A DNA stretch of 64,000 nt from Streptomyces europaeiscabiei (GCF_036346855.1 NZ_CP107841.1:7258001-7322000); one strand, 5' to 3'. Positions 28,960-38,175 are shown, counted from the stretch's first letter. Notes: a model not told the origin generated them from the sequence alone. Translations and numbers: made by a program.

Positions 28960-30360
28960 ATGAGCCTCTGGACCTCCCTCGAACCCGCCTCCGCGACCGT
29001 GGATCCGGGGAGCAGCACGACCGTTCGGCTGCGTCTGCGCAACACCGGTGACGTGGTCGACGAGTACCGCTTCGAGCCGGTCGGGGACATCGCGCCGTGG
29101 ACGGCCGTGGAGCCGCAGACGCTGCGGCTGTACCCGGGGACGACGGGGACGGTGGAACTGACGTTCGCTCCGCCACGCACCCCGGACGCGAAGGCGGGCC
29201 CGAACCCGTACGCGGTGCGGATCACGCCGACCGAGCATCCGGAGGCGACGACCGTCCCCGAGGGGAACCTGACGATCACACCGTTCACCGAGGTACGCGC
29301 GGAGCTCGTGCCGCCGACCGTGAAGGGGCGGTTCAGGGGTCGGCCCGAGCTCGCCATCGACAACCTCGGCAACACGAAGGTCACCGCCGCCGTCAGTGGC
29401 AGTGACAACGGTGACCAGCTGTCGTACGACATCCATCCGAGCAATGTGCAGATCGAGCCCGGCCGTGCCGCGTTCGTGAAGGCCACGCTGAAGCCGCGGC
29501 AGGTCATCTGGTTCGGTTCCAAGGAGGAGAGACCGTACGCGCTCGCCGTCCAACGGGCGGGCGTCGCAGCGCAGTCCGTCGACGGCACCTATGTCCAGCG
29601 GGGGTTGCTGCCGGGCTGGCTCGCCACCTGCGCGGGAGTCTTCCTGGCCCTGGCGATCACCTTCGTGACGCTGTGGTTCGCCTACCAGCCCAGGGTCACC
29701 AGCGCCGCGACCGATCTCCAGCAGGCCGGCACGACGGCCCTGCCGAGTGCCAGCCCGTCCGCGATGGCCCCGGCGCCGAGCATCTCCGCGGCGCCGCTGC
29801 CCTCGGAGACCCCCGAGGCTCCCCAGCGGGAGGAGGAGCCCGAGGACCCGGGTCCGGGATCCGGTTCCGGTTCCGGTTCGGGCTCCGCCTCCGGGGGGTC
29901 GGGAGCGGGGTCGGGGTCGGACAAGGAACCGGACACGAAACCCACGACGAAGAAGCCGGCCGCCGCCAAGGGGTTCAGGATCATCGGCCAGGCCTCGAAC
30001 CGCTGCGTCGACGTCACGGACGCGAAGAACGGCAAGGGCAAGGACGGCACCCCGCTCCAGATCTGGGACTGCGCCGGTACCGCCAACCAGAAGTGGGACT
30101 TCCGGGGCGACGGCACCGTGCGCTCCCTCGGGCTGTGCATGGACGTCGCCTGGGGTTCCCGCGACGACGGCGCCGTCATCCAGGTGGCCAGGTGCAGCGG
30201 CAACCCCGCCCAGCAGTTCGTGCTCAGCACGGCCGGTGACCTGGTCAACCCACAGGCCGACAAATGCGTCGACGTGAAGGACAACGGCACCGGCGACGGC
30301 GCCAGGCTCCAGCTGTGGACCTGCGCGGGCACGCCCAACCAGAAGTGGCGCGTGAAGTAG
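28960..30360 (+). CDS. CIS-linked membrane protein, paralogue C, with ricin-B-type ectodomain
   Basis: 466 aa from ATG 28960. Same N-terminal double beta-sandwich and TM helix (LLPGWLATCAGVFLALAITF), somewhat more diverged from A and B. A Ser/Gly-rich linker leads to a C-terminal ricin-B trefoil (about 345-466) with FRIIGQASNRCVDVTD and QxW-type motifs NQKWDF, AQQFVL and NQKWRV. The lectin sequence is quite different from that of paralogue B. Downstream, about 100 bp separate it from the convergent ATPase gene. Confidence 0.85.
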   Translation: MSLWTSLEPASATVDPGSSTTVRLRLRNTGDVVDEYRFEPVGDIAPWTAVEPQTLRLYPGTTGTVELTFAPPRTPDAKAGPNPYAVRITPTEHPEATTVPEGNLTITPFTEVRAELVPPTVKGRFRGRPELAIDNLGNTKVTAAVSGSDNGDQLSYDIHPSNVQIEPGRAAFVKATLKPRQVIWFGSKEERPYALAVQRAGVAAQSVDGTYVQRGLLPGWLATCAGVFLALAITFVTLWFAYQPRVTSAATDLQQAGTTALPSASPSAMAPAPSISAAPLPSETPEAPQREEEPEDPGPGSGSGSGSGSASGGSGAGSGSDKEPDTKPTTKKPAAAKGFRIIGQASNRCVDVTDAKNGKGKDGTPLQIWDCAGTANQKWDFRGDGTVRSLGLCMDVAWGSRDDGAVIQVARCSGNPAQQFVLSTAGDLVNPQADKCVDVKDNGTGDGARLQLWTCAGTPNQKWRVK

Positions 30361-30375
30361 CCCTCCCGGCGGGGC

Positions 30376-30440
30376 GTCCTCACCGCGGCGCTCCCGCTGT
30401 CCTCACCGGGGGCGCTCTCGCCGTCCTCACCGCGGCGCCC
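30376..30440. repeat. Three spaced copies of a 17-bp repeat between convergent genes
   Basis: GTCCTCACCGCGGCGCT and close variants start at 30376, 30399 and 30423 in the gap between paralogue C and the ATPase gene. They may form the transcription-stop region for both; no single strong stem is visible. Confidence 0.4.
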
Positions 30441-30462
30441 CGCCCGACTGCTGCCGCGCCGA

Positions 30463-32616
30463 CTACCAGTTGCCCTCGCCCGGCACCAGCCGCCCGGCCT
30501 TGCGGTACTCGCGCTCCGCGCCCTCCCGCAGGTCGGCAGTGGTGACCGCCCCGGCGCGCCCGGCGGCGGCGTAGGCGGCGGTGACGACCGCGCTGCGGAT
30601 GGAACCGCCTGCCAGCTCGAAGTCACGGGCGACCGCCGCCGGGTCGGTGTCGTCCGCGCGGGGCACCGCGGCGAGGCTGTGCCGCCACAGGGCCAGCCGC
30701 TGGGCGGCGTCCGGGAACGGGAAGTCGACCACCAGATCCAGCCGTCGTGTGAACGCCTCGTCGATGTTGGCCCGCAGATTCGTGGTCAGCAGGGCGATGC
30801 CGTCGAAGGACTCCAGACGCTGGAGCAGATAGGCGCTCTCCATGTTGGCGTACTTGTCGTGGGAGTCCTTGACCTCCGACCGTTTGCCGAACACGGCGTC
30901 CGCCTCGTCGAAGAGCAGCACGGCGTCCGTGCGGTCGGCCTCCGTGAAGATCCGTTCGAGGTTCTTCTCGGTCTCGCCCACATACTTGTCGACGATCGAG
31001 GAGAGCTGCACGACATAGAGGTCCAGGCCGAGTTCGGCGGCCACGACCTCCGCCGACAGCGTCTTGCCGGTGCCCGACTCGCCCGCGAAGAGCCCCAGGA
31101 CCCCGTGACCCCGGCCGCCCCCGGCACTCAGCCGCCAGTCGCCGAGCACCCGGTCGCGATGGCGGGCGCGCAGCGCGAGTTCCCGCAGCTGGGCGAGGGG
31201 CTTGTCCGGCAGGACGAGGTCGTTCCAGCCGACGTCCGGGCGGATCCGGCGGGCGTGCCGCTCCAGACCGGAGGCGGACTGCAGCCGCGCGGCCAGCCGC
31301 AGATGGGCGGCGGTCACCTCGGTGCCGTCGAACGCCGCGAGGTCCACGGCGGCGCGGGCCGCCCGCGCGATCCGGTCACCGCCGAGCCGGTACGGGGCGA
31401 CCGTGGCCGCCAGGTCGAACCCCGGCCCCTCCGACCCGGCACCGAGCGCCGCCGACCAGGCGTCCACCGCGCCCGAGGGCGGCCGGGGCACGTCGAGGAC
31501 CAGCGGGTCACGGTCGCACCACTGCGGGTCGTACGGCTGCGTCCCGGCGAACAGCACGGACACGTCGGCCGCCGTCAGGGCCCGGACGAGCGGCCCCGGC
31601 TTCTCCGGCAGCGGCGACACCACGACCGCGCAACCACGCAGCCGGGCCTCGCGCAGCAGCCGGGGGAGGAGCACGGCCCCCTCGTCCTGGGCCGCCGGGG
31701 GCGTGAAGTGCAGCGCCTCCATCCCCGCCGCACGAAGTGCCGCCGAGGCACGCACCAGCCCGTCGCCCTCACGGTGCTCCCGCAGATGGACGGTGACCGG
31801 GGCGGCGGCCAGCCGGGCGGCCAGCCTGGCGGTGAACCCACCGTCCTCCACGGACACGGACAACGATGGGGACAACGACGGGGACGGAGACAACGACGGA
31901 GACAACGACGGGGACGGGGACGGGGACAACGACGCAGGCGCGGCCGAGGACGAAGGCTCGTCCAGGGACGACGGCGGCGACGGCCACGCGAGCGGGCGGA
32001 CATGACCGACGAGCCCCGCGTCCAGCGTGTCGTCGCCCAGCAGATGCGCGACCAGCCGGTCCGGTACCCGCAACACCCGCCCGAGGAAGGGACGTTCGGT
32101 CTCCTCGACGGTCAGCAGTCCGAGCGCGCTCAGTGGCGCCGAGGGCAGGAACCGGGCCCGCCCCCGAGCGAGATGCACGGGCAGACCGCACAGGTCGAGT
32201 GCGAGCCCTATGGTGGCCCGACGCCTGCTGACGTCGTCGTTCAGATACCCGTACAACTGCTCGTAGGAGCGGTCCAGATCGGGCGCCAGGGCGATCAGCA
32301 GGATCCGTGTGTCCAGCTCGGTGAGCCCGAGCCGCCCTGAGAGCCGCTCCAGCGGACCGTCCGGGGCCGCCTCGGCGGCCTCGAAGCCCTCGAACACGGG
32401 GGCGTACGACCCGGCCGACGGCCCCAGCAGATGCCGTACGCCCTCCTCGGACACGTACAGCCCCCGCAGCGGATCACCCGCCGTCGGATCCCCGGCACTG
32501 CGCTGGGCCACCAACTCGGCGACACGGTCGCGCAGTCGGGCGAGCCGGAGGAGGAGGGTGCCGGTGGTGGGGGAGGTGTGAGCCGGCAGCGAGCCGGGAG
32601 ACGCGTGAGTGCTCAC
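30463..32616 (-). CDS. CIS AAA+ ATPase (Afp15 type)
   Basis: 717 aa from GTG 32616, which overlaps the stop of the upstream gene (GTGA). The C-terminal AAA+ module has Walker A GESGTGKT (about 507-514), Walker B AVLLFDEADAVF (about 566-576), a sensor-1 LLTTNLRANIDEAF and the DxxFxRRLD arginine-finger region. The N-terminal half is the CIS-specific domain. A Ser-Pro repeat linker (about 220-255), encoded by a 6/12-bp DNA repeat, joins the parts. It is required for particle assembly in AFP and PVC. It is separated from the sheath gene by the three plus-strand genes, unlike the AFP order. Confidence 0.92.
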   Translation of the reverse strand: MSTHASPGSLPAHTSPTTGTLLLRLARLRDRVAELVAQRSAGDPTAGDPLRGLYVSEEGVRHLLGPSAGSYAPVFEGFEAAEAAPDGPLERLSGRLGLTELDTRILLIALAPDLDRSYEQLYGYLNDDVSRRRATIGLALDLCGLPVHLARGRARFLPSAPLSALGLLTVEETERPFLGRVLRVPDRLVAHLLGDDTLDAGLVGHVRPLAWPSPPSSLDEPSSSAAPASLSPSPSPSLSPSLSPSPSLSPSLSVSVEDGGFTARLAARLAAAPVTVHLREHREGDGLVRASAALRAAGMEALHFTPPAAQDEGAVLLPRLLREARLRGCAVVVSPLPEKPGPLVRALTAADVSVLFAGTQPYDPQWCDRDPLVLDVPRPPSGAVDAWSAALGAGSEGPGFDLAATVAPYRLGGDRIARAARAAVDLAAFDGTEVTAAHLRLAARLQSASGLERHARRIRPDVGWNDLVLPDKPLAQLRELALRARHRDRVLGDWRLSAGGGRGHGVLGLFAGESGTGKTLSAEVVAAELGLDLYVVQLSSIVDKYVGETEKNLERIFTEADRTDAVLLFDEADAVFGKRSEVKDSHDKYANMESAYLLQRLESFDGIALLTTNLRANIDEAFTRRLDLVVDFPFPDAAQRLALWRHSLAAVPRADDTDPAAVARDFELAGGSIRSAVVTAAYAAAGRAGAVTTADLREGAEREYRKAGRLVPGEGNW

Positions 32617-33353
32617 CGCTGCCGTTCTCCGGTGCTGGTGCTGGTGCTGGTGCTGGTGCTGGTGCCGGTGCCGGTGCCGGGTACGGACGTCGGACGGCGG
32701 CCCTGCCGCTCTCCGGAGATGGGCGCGGACGCCAACTGCCCCGGCCGGTGGGCGCGTTCCTCGGAGCCCTCCGGGGAGCCGTCCACGCCGCGTACGCGGA
32801 TCGCCGCACCCTCGGTGACCGGGGGACCGGCGTCGTACTCGGGGAAGGCCGGGAAGGGGGCGGTGACGACGAGGTCGAGGGACGGCTTCAGCTCGCCGCC
32901 CAGCGCGGACCAGATCTCGGCGAGCGACCGCGACTCGGAGTGCAGCCCCGCCACCGACACCGGCACGGACAGGCCCAGCGCGCCCAGCGCGCCCGGAAGT
33001 TCGGCGGGCGGCAGCAGCTCGCGTGGCAGCAGGTTGGCCAGCACCGCGGAGAGCAGCCGGTGTTCGTCCTGGGGCTGTTTGGTCCACGCCGTGACCAGGT
33101 ACGACAGCCGGAACCAGCGGGGCGGCTGCCGACGGCGTACGACGATGTCGCGCTCGTCGCGGACCGGCATGTGGCCGCGCTGGCGGCGGGAGACGTCCTC
33201 GCGGATGTCGTACAGATAGGTGTTGACGGCGGGCGCGTTGCGCCGGGCCGCCCAGTCGCGGGTCGGCGCCTCGAAGGAGACGTCGATGCCGGAGCCGGCC
33301 AGGGCACCACCGCCGATCAGTCCCTTGAGGACCTCGTCCACCTCGTGGATCAC
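32613..33353 (-). CDS. CIS tail-terminator protein, DUF4255 (Afp16 type)
   Basis: 246 aa from GTG 33353 (AGGAG seven nt upstream). The DUF4255 pattern is clear: a short N-terminal helix (HEVDEVLKGLI), then APAVNTYLYDIREDVSRR, RWFRLSYLVTAWT, and EHRLLSAVLANLLPRELLP. Hexamers cap the distal end of sheath and tube. The last 40 residues are a disordered Gly-Thr/Ser-Thr repeat coded by GGTGCT hexamers. First gene of the ATPase-terminator pair. Confidence 0.9.
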   Translation of the reverse strand: MIHEVDEVLKGLIGGGALAGSGIDVSFEAPTRDWAARRNAPAVNTYLYDIREDVSRRQRGHMPVRDERDIVVRRRQPPRWFRLSYLVTAWTKQPQDEHRLLSAVLANLLPRELLPPAELPGALGALGLSVPVSVAGLHSESRSLAEIWSALGGELKPSLDLVVTAPFPAFPEYDAGPPVTEGAAIRVRGVDGSPEGSEERAHRPGQLASAPISGERQGRRPTSVPGTGTGTSTSTSTSTSTGERQR

Positions 33354-33485
33354 GGTCGTGCTCCTGCTGTGTCGTGTGCCTTTCCGTCGATCCTGTCCGC
33401 TGCGGCGCCGCCCTTCCAGACGCGCCGGGGACGACGAGGGGGCACGGTGTCCTGCCCAGCGGGCCCGGTGGGTCTGCCCGTTCGA

Positions 33486-34181
33486 TCAGATGTAGCCTTC
33501 CCGGAGGGCATAGGCCACCGCGTGCGCCCGGTTGCGGAGATGCAGCCGGGTGGTGAGCCCGTGCATCACGTTCTTGACGGTGCGTTCGGAGTAGGAGAGT
33601 TTGCTCGCGATCTCGCCGGTGTCCATCCCCTCGGCGACGAGCCGGAGGACGTCGATCTCACGCGGCACCAGGCCGGACAGCGGCGCCCCGGTGCGGCCGG
33701 CCACGGAACGCTGCAACGTCCCCACCTGGTTGATCAGCCGGCCGAGCAGATCTGCGGGCAGATCGCCGTCCCCGCGCGAGGCCGCGAGCACGGCCTGCGA
33801 CAGCCGGTGCGCGGTGGCCTCGTGGCGCCACACGATGGCCCCGACCCCGCACTCGATGACGTCGAGCAGTTCGGTCTCGCGGATCAGGCTCACCACCAGG
33901 ACGGCCCGCGCCCCCTCGCTGCGCACCATCCGGCGCAGCGCGGACAGCAGTGGCTCGTCCGGCGTCTCCCCGACCAGTACGGCCACGGTGCCCGGCCGTA
34001 CCTGGGCGTCGTCCACCAGGTCGATCACCGGGTGCCCGCGCAACTGGCTGAGCACTCCGGCGCGGGAGAGCGGGTCGAGGGTGTGGACCACGACCGGGAC
34101 ACGGCGCCGGGGCTCCTGGTGCTCCGCTGTGACGCCGGCCGTGGGCGCCGTCGTGTCCGCGGTCCGGAATGTGCTGCGCAA
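33486..34181 (-). CDS. LuxR/NarL-family regulator beside the CIS operon
   Basis: About 231 aa if started at TTG 34181, which has GGGAG six nt upstream; the frame is open further upstream but without a good start. An N-terminal receiver-like domain (PVVVHTLDPLSRAGVLSQL) lacks the usual phospho-acceptor aspartate at the end of strand 3 (VAVLVGETPDE), so it is probably phosphorylation-independent. The C-terminal LuxR HTH is intact (PREIDVLRLVAEGMDTGEIA, SERTVKNVMHGL). Positioned directly upstream of the CIS terminator/ATPase pair and divergent from the large LuxR gene, it is a likely local CIS regulator. Confidence 0.85.
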   Translation of the reverse strand: MRSTFRTADTTAPTAGVTAEHQEPRRRVPVVVHTLDPLSRAGVLSQLRGHPVIDLVDDAQVRPGTVAVLVGETPDEPLLSALRRMVRSEGARAVLVVSLIRETELLDVIECGVGAIVWRHEATAHRLSQAVLAASRGDGDLPADLLGRLINQVGTLQRSVAGRTGAPLSGLVPREIDVLRLVAEGMDTGEIASKLSYSERTVKNVMHGLTTRLHLRNRAHAVAYALREGYI

Positions 34182-34397
34182 CCGTTTCTCCCGTATGCAC
34201 GAAATCGCCGCTCCTGTGAGGGGAGTGGCTGATGGGCTCGATTCACCCTTCTGTGTGTCGTGTGCGCTGCGCAATCGTGGAGGACCACGAGACACACCAC
34301 GAGATTCACCACAGGACGACCGGCCACGGTGCTTTCCCGCCGACTGTCCGCGGCCGGTGCACCGCAACGGTCCAAGCCCCGTCTACGGAAGCGGATG

Positions 34398-34470
34398 ACG
34401 ACAGGCCCGCGACAGCTCATGACAGGCACGACAGTTCATGACGGTCCATGACAGTCACGACAGGAGACAG
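34398..34470 (+). promoter_or_regulatory. Helically phased heptamer array upstream of the large LuxR-type gene
   Basis: Heptamers of the form RNGACAG (mostly ATGACAG or ACGACAG) begin at 34398, 34409, 34419, 34428, 34448, 34457 and 34464, with a variant ATGACGG at 34438. Steps of 7-11 bp, mostly 9-10, put the copies on one face of the helix. The array ends in the ribosome-binding site of the gene starting at 34473. It could be an operator for cooperative binding. Confidence 0.55.
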
Positions 34471-34472
34471 CG

Positions 34473-37400
34473 ATGTGCGCGCCGGAACCGCTTCTCGAAC
34501 GCCGTGAGCCCCTGGAGCTGCTGGCCGCCGAGGCCGCCCGCGCCCGGACCGGCTCCGGCCGCCTGGTGCTGCTGCGGGGCGCCACCGGCACCGGTCGCAC
34601 CGCGCTCCTGGAGGCCGCCGCCGAGCACGCGGCGGCCAACGGCATGCGCGTCCTGCGGGCCCGCTGCTCGCCCGACCACAGCTCCGTACCGTTCGGCGCG
34701 GTCTTTCAACTCCTCTCCCACGGGCCGGAGTTCGACCAGGCCGTGGGCGAGGCGCCGGACCCGCCGGGCACCCAGCCGCACCGGGGCAGGCCCGCGCGCC
34801 TGTGGCGGCTGCTGCGTTCCTACGCGGCCGAGTCCCCGCTGCTCGTCGCCGTGGACGACGCGCACTTCGCCGACACGCCGTCCCGCAGCTGGCTCGTCGA
34901 GGCCGTCCGCCGCATCGACCGGCTGCCGGTGCTCCTGGTGGTCACCGAGCGCAGCCAGTACGACCTCGACCCCCCGGCGGACGGTCTCGCGCACGCCCTC
35001 TCCCCTGCCCTCGTGCACACCCGCACCCTGGCCCCGCTGAGCCCGGACGCCGGGGCGCGGCTGGTCCGTTCCGTCCACGGCGACGCCCCGTCGGACTGGG
35101 TGGACGCCTGCTTACGTGCGGGCGCGAGCAGCCCCTTGCTGCTGCGCGCCCTGCTGTCCGACCTCCGCGACGCCGACCCCGAGGCCTCCCCGGCGGCCCT
35201 CCCGGACACCTGCGCGGCGCTCTATCCGGGCACCTACGCCGCCGCGGTGTCCTGGTGGCTGGACAGTGCCGGGCCCGCGACCACCGGGATCGCCCGCGCG
35301 CTCGCCGCTCTGGACGACGAGGACGCCCCCGTACCGGCCGACGCCGACCTGCTCGCCCGGACGGCCGACGCCGACCCCGCCCGCGTCCCCGGCTGGCTCA
35401 CCGCGATGACCGGTCTCGGCCTGCTGCGCCCCGACCCCGAGGGACGGCCCCGCTACGCCCACCCCCTGCTGCGGGACGCCGTGCTCGGCGGCTGGGCCGG
35501 CGCCGACCGGCAGGCCGCCCACCGCCGGGCGGCCGAGGCGATGCTGCACCGCGGCGACCACGCCGAGGCCGTCGCCGGCCAACTGCTGCGCTCCGGCCCC
35601 GTCGGCGAGGCCTGGGCGACCGGCGCCCTGCTCGACGCCGCCGACCTCGCCGTCCGTGACGACCGCGGCGACGACGCCCTCGCCTACCTCCGCCGCGCCC
35701 TCGACGAACCGATGCCGGCCGCCCGCCGCACCGTGGTCCTCACCGAACTGGGCTCCCTGGAATACGCCACCGTGCGCTCCACCGCCGGCATCCCCCGGCT
35801 CGCCGAGGCGATGCGCCTGCCCGGCCCGCCCCGGGAACGCGTCCACGCGGCGGTCGCCCTCGGCACCGCCCTGGCCCGCCGGGGCGAGGCCCGCGCCGCC
35901 GTCGACGTGCTGCGCGGGCTGCGCGACGAGCACCTGACGGGCCACCCGGACCTGATCCGCACGGTCCAGACCGCCTCCGCGCTGCTCTCCGACCACGACC
36001 AGGGCGTACGGCAGGAGGTGTACCGCTGGCTGCGCGAGACCGCCGAACGCTCGCCCCACCTGGTCGGCACCGCCGGACAGGCCCTCCTCGTCCGCTACGA
36101 GGCCACCGCCGGCCTGATCTCGGCGGCCTCGGCGATGCACCGCGTCCGGGCCCTCCTCGCCCAGCCGGCCGACCCGCTGTCCGAGGTCTTCCTGCTGGGC
36201 ACCGCCGCCGCCGTCGCCCAGTGGGCCGACCGGCTCGACGAGGCCGAACGCCTCGTCCACCGCGGCCTCAGCGGCCAGCGCACCTCCCTCCTCCACCCCA
36301 TGCATCTGGCCCTCCTCAACGTCCGTATCGACATCGCCGCCGCACGGGGCGCCCACGAGGAGGTCCTCGCCGACCCCGAGGTCGCGCGCGCGGTCGCCGG
36401 CCGTCCCGAGTCCCCCAACGCGCTGGCCCACGCGGTCATCGCCCTCGTGGAGACCGGCCGTACGGACGAGGCCGCCCGCCTCGCCGACGCCTTCGACCTC
36501 CAACGCGCCCACGACTCCTGGGAGCTGAACCGCTTCCTCTACGCCCGGGGCCTCCTTCGCGTCGCCACCGGCGACCCGGCGGCCGCCCTCGACGACTTCC
36601 TGGAGTGCGGCCGCCGCCAGTGCGCCCGGGACGTCGTCAGCCCCGTCGTCACGCCCTGGCGCACCGCCGCCGCCGAATGCCACCTCGCCCTGGGCCGCCC
36701 CCACGAGGCCCTGGCCCTCGAAGAACAGGAACTCCGCCTCGCCACCGTCTGGAACACCCCCCGCGTGCTGGGCCGAGCCCTCTCCGCCCTCGGCACGGCG
36801 ACGGGCGGCCGCCGGGGCCTGGAGCTGGGGGACCGGGCGGTACGGATGCTGCGCAAGGGAGCCGACGGGGCGGCGGAGGAGGCCGCGGGGGCGGCCGGGG
36901 CCGAGGTCGTGACGCTGGGGGGCGCCGCTTCGGGGGCCGGCGGCCGGCTGTCGGCCAGGGGGCCCGCCGCGGCCGGGGGCGGCTGGAGGCAGGGCGGAGC
37001 ACGGGTGATGGCGACGGCCGTGCACGGCTGGGCGCCGGGCGGAGCCTCCGCACGGGCCGTGGGCGGCTGGGCGGTGGGCGGAGCGTCCGCGGTGCCGTCG
37101 ATCGGAGGCTGGGCGGCCGTCGAGGCGCCGGACGGAGTGCAGGACGGAGCGTCGGACGGTGCGCCGGGTGGAATGCCCGGTGGGATGCCGGTGGAGACGG
37201 AACTGATACCGGCGCTCGTGGCGCAGGGGCGGGCTCTCGCCTCCCTCGGGGAGCGGGCGCGGGCCCGTGACGTCTTCCGGGAGGCCGCCCGACGTGCCGA
37301 ACGCCTGGGCGCGCTCCGCCTGCGCGCGGTCGCGGAGGAGGCCCTGCGCGAGGGCGGCGCCCGCCGCACGGCGGCGGCCCTGACCGGCCCCTCCGCCCTC

Positions 37401-37586
37401 ACCGCGGCCGAGCGCCGCATCGCCGAACTCGCCGCGCAGAGCCGCACGAACACCGAGATAGCCCAACTCCTGCACCTCGCCCGCCGCACCGTCGAGACCC
37501 ACCTGACCAGTACCTACCGCAAGCTCGGCATCCGCCGCAGAGCAGAACTCGGCACGGCCCTCGCGAACCCGGGCGAGAACACCTGA
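34473..37586 (+). CDS. Large LuxR-type (LAL) ATP-binding regulator with a TTA codon
   Basis: 1037 aa. N-terminal P-loop GATGTGRT (36-43) with an AAA/STAND domain (VAVDDAHFAD Walker B), a long TPR-like helical middle, and a C-terminal LuxR HTH (about 975-1030, AERRIAELAAQSRTNTEIAQ, RRTVETHL). Residues about 800-910 are a Gly/Ala-rich insert of imperfect GGW repeats. Codon 214 (35112-35114) is TTA, the only in-frame TTA I found in the window, so translation should depend on bldA tRNA. A LuxR gene with TTA next to the CIS is also known, from memory, in S. coelicolor (SCO4263). AGGAGA precedes the ATG. Confidence 0.88.
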   Translation: MCAPEPLLERREPLELLAAEAARARTGSGRLVLLRGATGTGRTALLEAAAEHAAANGMRVLRARCSPDHSSVPFGAVFQLLSHGPEFDQAVGEAPDPPGTQPHRGRPARLWRLLRSYAAESPLLVAVDDAHFADTPSRSWLVEAVRRIDRLPVLLVVTERSQYDLDPPADGLAHALSPALVHTRTLAPLSPDAGARLVRSVHGDAPSDWVDACLRAGASSPLLLRALLSDLRDADPEASPAALPDTCAALYPGTYAAAVSWWLDSAGPATTGIARALAALDDEDAPVPADADLLARTADADPARVPGWLTAMTGLGLLRPDPEGRPRYAHPLLRDAVLGGWAGADRQAAHRRAAEAMLHRGDHAEAVAGQLLRSGPVGEAWATGALLDAADLAVRDDRGDDALAYLRRALDEPMPAARRTVVLTELGSLEYATVRSTAGIPRLAEAMRLPGPPRERVHAAVALGTALARRGEARAAVDVLRGLRDEHLTGHPDLIRTVQTASALLSDHDQGVRQEVYRWLRETAERSPHLVGTAGQALLVRYEATAGLISAASAMHRVRALLAQPADPLSEVFLLGTAAAVAQWADRLDEAERLVHRGLSGQRTSLLHPMHLALLNVRIDIAAARGAHEEVLADPEVARAVAGRPESPNALAHAVIALVETGRTDEAARLADAFDLQRAHDSWELNRFLYARGLLRVATGDPAAALDDFLECGRRQCARDVVSPVVTPWRTAAAECHLALGRPHEALALEEQELRLATVWNTPRVLGRALSALGTATGGRRGLELGDRAVRMLRKGADGAAEEAAGAAGAEVVTLGGAASGAGGRLSARGPAAAGGGWRQGGARVMATAVHGWAPGGASARAVGGWAVGGASAVPSIGGWAAVEAPDGVQDGASDGAPGGMPGGMPVETELIPALVAQGRALASLGERARARDVFREAARRAERLGALRLRAVAEEALREGGARRTAAALTGPSALTAAERRIAELAAQSRTNTEIAQLLHLARRTVETHLTSTYRKLGIRRRAELGTALANPGENT

Positions 37587-37722
37587 CCGGCACCCGGCGT
37601 GGTGCGGACGTCTTGTACGCCGCCCCGAAGTCGGCGCCGGGCTCCCTGAACCGGAGACCGGGCGCATGCGTAACGAAGAACCGGGAGCACCCACGCGTAG
37701 CCGACACATCCGAGGAGTACCC

Positions 37723-38175
37723 ATGAGCAGCACCCCGCGCCTGAACGACTGGCTCACCACGCGCCAACCCCTCGTCCTGGGCCTGTTCCGCATCGTCCTG
37801 GGCCTGCTGTTCGCCAGCGAGGGCGCAGCCACGGTCTTCGGGATCCTGGACCGCAAGGCGAGCCCGGTCGGCGACTGGCCCTTCTGGTACGCCGGAGTCA
37901 TCGAGCTGACCTGCGGCGTCCTCATACTCCTCGGTGTCGCGACCCGCGGCGCCGCGTTCCTCAGCTCGGGCGTCATGGCCTTCGCCTACTTCACGGAACA
38001 CCAGAAGGACGGCCTCTTCCCCCTCCAGAACGGCGGCCTCGCCCCCGTCCTCTTCTGCTGGGGTTTCCTCCTCCTGGTCTTCACCGGCCCCGGCGCCCTG
38101 TCCCTGGCGGGCCTGACCGGCCGCGAGGCGGCCCCCCGCCGCGTCACCGAGTCGTCCCGGGCGACCGCGCCCTGA
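37723..38175 (+). CDS. DoxX-family membrane protein
   Basis: 150 aa, four TM helices: QPLVLGLFRIVLGLLFASEG, WYAGVIELTCGVLILLGV, a third around SSGVMAFAYFTEHQ, and a fourth around CWGFLLLVFTGPGALSL. ATG 37723 has GAGGAG six nt upstream. DoxX proteins are linked to thiol or redox homeostasis; no partner gene is adjacent. The 3' third of the gene is duplicated in tandem directly downstream, the second copy being non-coding. Confidence 0.82.
   Translation: MSSTPRLNDWLTTRQPLVLGLFRIVLGLLFASEGAATVFGILDRKASPVGDWPFWYAGVIELTCGVLILLGVATRGAAFLSSGVMAFAYFTEHQKDGLFPLQNGGLAPVLFCWGFLLLVFTGPGALSLAGLTGREAAPRRVTESSRATAP

Noticed and set aside
34473..37586. Antisense minus-strand frame of 954 codons (35112-37976) as a gene
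   Set aside because: It is opposite the LAL regulator, which has Walker and HTH motifs and a good ribosome site.
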